Shown here: piece by piece, positions 60,207-64,000 of the stretch | How positions within the stretch are numbered: position 1 is the stretch's first letter | Layout: the number at the start of each line of letters is the position of its first letter | DNA from: Stereum hirsutum FP-91666 SS1 | Lineage: Eukaryota; Basidiomycota; Agaricomycetes; Russulales; Stereaceae | Length of the DNA: 64,000 nucleotides | NCBI RefSeq assembly: GCF_000264905.1 | Contig: NW_006763139.1 | Location: 383,949-447,948 of the forward strand | Direction: 5' to 3' | Program-made: the position numbers and the translations under genes | The notes under the pieces: model-generated | What the model was told of the DNA's origin: nothing | What the model saw: only the letters and a program-made list of their open reading frames with translations | Database searches by the model: none

Positions 60207-60969
60207 GGACCCCGGGTGTGATGGTTTCTCGTTTGATGACTCTAATGAAGACACTTCCCACTCTTACACTACCTTACGCGTGGACTTCATCTCATGATTA
60301 CGCTCCTTTGCATCAGTAGGAAGTATTTCTGAATGGACACTGAAGCTATATTTTGATCAATATTGTAGTTATTATGGAATGGCGTACCTACTCTTGAACT
60401 CTCGGAGACTTTCGATCCTTCTCATTCCTTCGCGATTGGACATTTGGCAGATGATACCTTCGTTTAGGACTTTGGGTGGCTCTAATACCTTGGATTTTCG
60501 GTTTACTTTATGGGTTCGTAACGCGTCTTCGGGGCTTATCATACAGACAATATACTCGTCACAGGGATGTGATACATTACGCTGGCTTACAGCCTGTATT
60601 ATTTGTGTCTTCATGAACGGATGCAGAGATTTGAAGAGCAGTAGTGTTCGTCTTCGCAAAGGACTACTATGAGTCCTCAGAGACTTGATTCCATAGAAGC
60701 ATATCGTGCGGTGGTAAGTTGGGATCGGAGTGAGTCAAACCATTAGGAAGTAAAACGGTGCGAGCATTGGTTTTATTCAAAAAGGCACATCCCTTTGACG
60801 TTCGAGCACTTTTACACGGATATATAGGACAAGACTATGGTGAATGCGCACTATGCCGAAACAGTTGTCCTGAACTACAGGTTCTTCATTAAAGGCGTGA
60901 TCTGGGCTAGACCAGGGTAGTATGTCGATGGAATCGTGCTGTAATCGCGCAACAGTCAGTTGGAGCATA
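60207..60969. other. Intergenic region
   Basis: Between the laccase remnant and the 3' end of the GH28 gene. Open frames near 60.4-60.66 kb on both strands have no recognised similarity. Confidence 0.4.
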
Positions 60970-62746
60970 TCAGGAAGGGTTGAAGGCGACTGACGGCGTA
61001 GCGATAGAAGCAGTCGACCCAAAGCCGGCCGTGAGATCTCCGGCAAGAGTGGGGACTGCAGTCATACTGATGGGCTTATTGTATGCGGTCGACGTTGCAG
61101 CATAGCTGGTGGCTGCAACGGAAGAGTGAAGGCATGCACCAGTGCCAAAGGCAGATTCACACTTGTACACCGCAGATCCAGTATCGGACCACAAGTACAC
61201 ATCTATGAGGGTCACTGAGAGAATAACGTTCAGCGATCATCGAAATCAAGGTTGTGTTAATGTTGCACGTACTGTCAGTGCAGGGAACCTCATCTGCACA
61301 AAGAAATTGGACCGGCGGACGGCTGACGCCGTTAGCAACTGTGCCGTCCCAGTTCTATCAACGTGAGGGGTGAGTGAAGACTTGATAGCCTCCGAGATGG
61401 GTCACGACGCACCTTGAAGGTAATATTCGAGAGTGAGACACCATCACCGTCGAGAGTAGACATGCTTGACCAGTACTGGTTCACATCTAGAGCATATGCA
61501 CTACCGCCCGTGACGAGGAAATCATCGAAGAGCACGTTCTTGACAGAGCCAGAGCCCCCATTGCTCTTGATCATCATCGCCTGGTTGCATCCATTCGTGT
61601 ATACGTGCCTAAAATGCGGGTCCTAAGGAACGATATAAAGAAGTGAATGTCTGCTTAGAACGTACACATATTGTATGTTAGATATGTCACAGTCCACAGG
61701 CAAGCTACCAAGCGCACATCCTCCGGACTGATTGCACCAGATCTGTTCGATGAGGAAGTTACTCGCAGGCGACTTCACAGTGACACATTCGTCTCTGTTT
61801 GTGACCATGACGTCGTGAACCCCTGCTCAGCTTCATGAGACACAGAAAAGTAACGCAAGGACAATATGGTTCAGACTCACAATGATTGTCACCACTGATG
61901 TCGACACCATCGCTCCCACCGATGTCAGCCCCTCGGATGGCAAGGTTGTAAAGCTCTCCGCTAGAACCTCCGTCGATGGTGATGTGGAACTCCGGCGAGT
62001 CGACGAAGATCAAATCATGAAGAGAAAAGTTAGTAGAGTCGATGATACGAAGAAGTCGGGGACTAGATGAAACAAGTGATCCTCTCAGATATCATACAGC
62101 GTGAATAGGACTTAATGAAAGCCACATACCCGGCATTGCGACACTGGTAACCCAGTCCTTGGATCCCACCTGCGGAGGTAGAGCTGTACATTTCAAAATC
62201 TTCGGCATTCTCGATGGCGAACATGTTTCCACTTGTGGTCGCTAAGGCCCATCTTCAACCGAAGGACGGATTTAACCATGTGTAAAAGGACGGCGACGTA
62301 CATGCACGTGTGATCAGGCCATCGAGTCTAAAAGCCCATTTGGTTCCTACCAATTGATGCTCGTGAGTCTATAGATTAGAAATATAGGATAGACGAACGC
62401 CCACCTCCCGTAAGAGTAACCCAAGTTTTCATGTTGTAATTTCCTGCCGGGACGTAGAGAACGGCACCGGAGTTTTTCAACACGCAATTCTGAGAAAAAC
62501 AACTGATCGGTCAGGGAGAAAATATATATGACAGGATCCAAGAGTCAAAAAACGAACCTCGAAGGCCTCCAAAATGGCAGGACCGATGTCGCTGCTACCC
62601 ACGGATCCCCCGTAGTCCAAGACACTGCAAGTGACAGTTTTAGAAGAGAGCGGCGTGGTAGGACCAGTCGATCCTGTCAACTGTCCTTGGACGAAACCAG
62701 TGAAAGCCAAGACAGTGAGAGCTACAGTCGTCGGAAGCGAGAACAT
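60970..62746 (-). CDS. GH28 rhamnogalacturonase (rhamnogalacturonan hydrolase)
   Basis: 434 residues in nine exons: 62558-62746, 62405-62489, 62302-62346, 62130-62241, 61881-62062, 61668-61822, 61413-61622, 61273-61354 and 60970-61214. The signal peptide is [20 protein letters not shown], with QLTGS after it. The parallel beta-helix carries the rhamnogalacturonase signature: [30 protein letters not shown], then [16 protein letters not shown] and [12 protein letters not shown], where plain polygalacturonases would have NTDD and GHG. It hydrolyses the GalA-Rha backbone of rhamnogalacturonan I, extracellularly. It is at the short end for the family (most are 440-550 residues), ending in a Ser/Thr/Ala-rich tail without a carbohydrate-binding module. 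Confidence 0.92.
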
Positions 62747-63214
62747 GGCGGATATGATGATCTGAGGGCGGGTGGGGCGCCAAGCCTGTATCGGAAGACT
62801 CTGCTTTATACAAGCTTGTGCCTGTGGACCGGAGGATTCTAAAAGACCAACGTATCACCATGGTCGGAAGTAGTTTGATATAATATTTGCACGCATGGCG
62901 TTTGGCCGTTCTTCGGACAGAAAGAAGCCGCATACCGAGGAGCCGCAGCGCCGTGGGGTGGCAGCAACCTGCAGTATCGAGCCCGTTACCTTCTGCATAT
63001 ACCCAGAGTTCTGCCGAAGAGGGTTCAAACCACTGTTGAGAGTTGGTGTGACCATATCATGAGGAGATGGCTAGCATGCTTTACGGTCTGCGGTTGCCGT
63101 TCCGTAACTATGAGACAGACTGCCCAAAAGGAAGGCAGCCTTACTGTCAGAGGCTCAAGTGCGTGACTTGAGAATGGAGACAATAAAGACGGAGTAATAT
63201 GTGCGTAGAAGCCA
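62747..63214. other. Promoter region of the GH28 gene
   Basis: Contains the TATA box listed below and GTGGGG around 62775 (plus strand), a match to the CreA/Mig1-type consensus SYGGRG, consistent with carbon-catabolite control; such short matches occur often by chance. Confidence 0.35.
62805..62810 (-). promoter_or_regulatory. TATA box of the GH28 gene
   Basis: The minus strand reads TATAAAGCAG starting at 62810, about 60 nt before the ATG at 62746: the right position and sequence for a core promoter. Confidence 0.55.
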
Positions 63215-63461
63215 TCAAGGAGATTGTCCCTGGGGATTCATGGAACTTTTCCGGTCGTTGACGGAGTCTGACACCGACTGGAGACCCTCCACAGGGTGCT
63301 ACGGGGCCGATTCGGAGGAGATTGCATCACGCACCTGAACCTGAGCATTTCGGTCGACTTCCCTTGCGAATTTATGAACTGCATCATGCAACGCTAGGTT
63401 GCGGCTGTCTCGTCGAAAGTCCGGGTACATATCTTTTCCCCGTCTCTGCACCCATGGCAAC
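63215..63461 (-). CDS. Possible 3' exons of a gene at the window edge
   Basis: A segment ending at 63335 (RNLALHDAVHKFAREVDRN) joins in phase 0 at GTGCGT to 63215-63277 (SVSDSVNDRKSSMNPQGQ, then a stop). Splice sites are canonical and the text is protein-like, but no upstream exon or family was recognised. Confidence 0.3.
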
Positions 63462-64000
63462 CTGGATAAACAAGGGGCGGCGTGATGAGCGGCCGTGTCA
63501 GAAATGTTGAAAATAGTGTGCATACAATATGAGCTAGGGAGCGTCGAGGACTGTGAAAGATGCCGCTGGTGTACATGTGGCTGAAGAAGAAGAGAAGAAA
63601 GCCCAATTCCTGTGAGGGCCGGACATGTGTGGCAATGGCCCATGTGACAAAGTCAGGCTGCGATTTACCGCAAGTGTCCAGGAGATACTTGGATCACAAA
63701 AAAGTGGTTGTGGGGCTAAAAAATGTTCAGGGCTCAAATGTTCACAAGGCAGACCTACAAGGCAAGTATGGATCACTCTAGGAGGCGCAGTGAATCGTAG
63801 AATACATATCATTTTCTGCCTTGCTGTCGAGATTCTTGGTTCCGACGATGGGTCGCCTTTGCTTCTATCTATTTTACGCAGTGAAGGTGCACCCGAGATT
63901 AGAACTAAGATTTGGGACCTGCTTTCCGGCGGTGACGGTACTCCCGAAATACCTCCACGAGTGGGGCTCAGAAGACAAACATAATTTTTGTCGGTGGGGT
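63462..64000. other. Right edge, unassigned
   Basis: No gene recognised with confidence; it may contain upstream exons of the candidate at 63215-63461. Confidence 0.3.

Overview
The window is eukaryotic nuclear DNA, almost certainly from a mushroom-forming basidiomycete (Agaricomycetes). The evidence is many short introns (mostly 45-75 nt, GT-AG, one with a perfect TACTAAC branch site), coding exons as small as 14-23 nt, dense genes on both strands, and the gene content: DUF6593-like protein, F-box/LRR-type proteins, AA9 lytic polysaccharide monooxygenase (LPMO), GH28 rhamnogalacturonase, GH92 mannosidase, a laccase remnant, a patatin/NB-ARC NLR-like protein and a Cys-rich small secreted protein. 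The species cannot be named from the sequence. Exon structures were rebuilt by hand, by joining exons whose phases and family motifs agree.

Layout. 0-10.5 kb: 5' part of a GH92 alpha-mannosidase (-), an F-box/LRR-like gene (+), a DUF6593-like gene (-), a 3.1-kb stretch with only exon-like islands, and the housekeeping AAA+ ATPase RuvBL1/Rvb1 (-). 12-16 kb: a ten-exon AA9 LPMO (+) and an NAD(P)-dependent aldehyde/ketone reductase of the GRE2/DFR type (+). 16.8-22.9 kb: a very large low-complexity protein (-). 25.2-31.7 kb: intron-containing tRNA-Asn (-), a secreted alpha/beta-hydrolase of the epoxide-hydrolase type (-), and an F-box-like protein (-). 34-42 kb: a Ser-rich protein (-), two copies of a dispersed repeat flanking a 10-cysteine secreted protein (+), and S-methyl-5'-thioadenosine phosphorylase (-). 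42.3-50.2 kb: a 16-exon, more than 1600-residue coiled-coil protein (-), head-to-head with an F-box/LRR-like paralogue (+) whose F-box carries a frame-breaking 4-nt insertion. 51.5-64 kb: an unknown four-exon gene (-), a disordered SH3 protein (+), a patatin-NB-ARC protein (-), a laccase remnant with a stop inside the T1-copper motif (+), GH28 rhamnogalacturonase (-), and fragments at the right edge.

How the genes relate. There is no operon-like organisation. A plant-cell-wall theme recurs (AA9 on cellulose/hemicellulose, GH28 on rhamnogalacturonan, laccase remnant on phenolics/lignin, GH92 on mannans or N-glycans), which fits a saprotrophic or plant-associated lifestyle. RuvBL1 (chromatin remodelling) and MTA phosphorylase (methionine salvage) are housekeeping. 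No transposase, integrase, CRISPR array or bacterial-type mobile element was seen. Most of the novelty lies in large lineage-restricted proteins, gene decay, and micro-exon structure.
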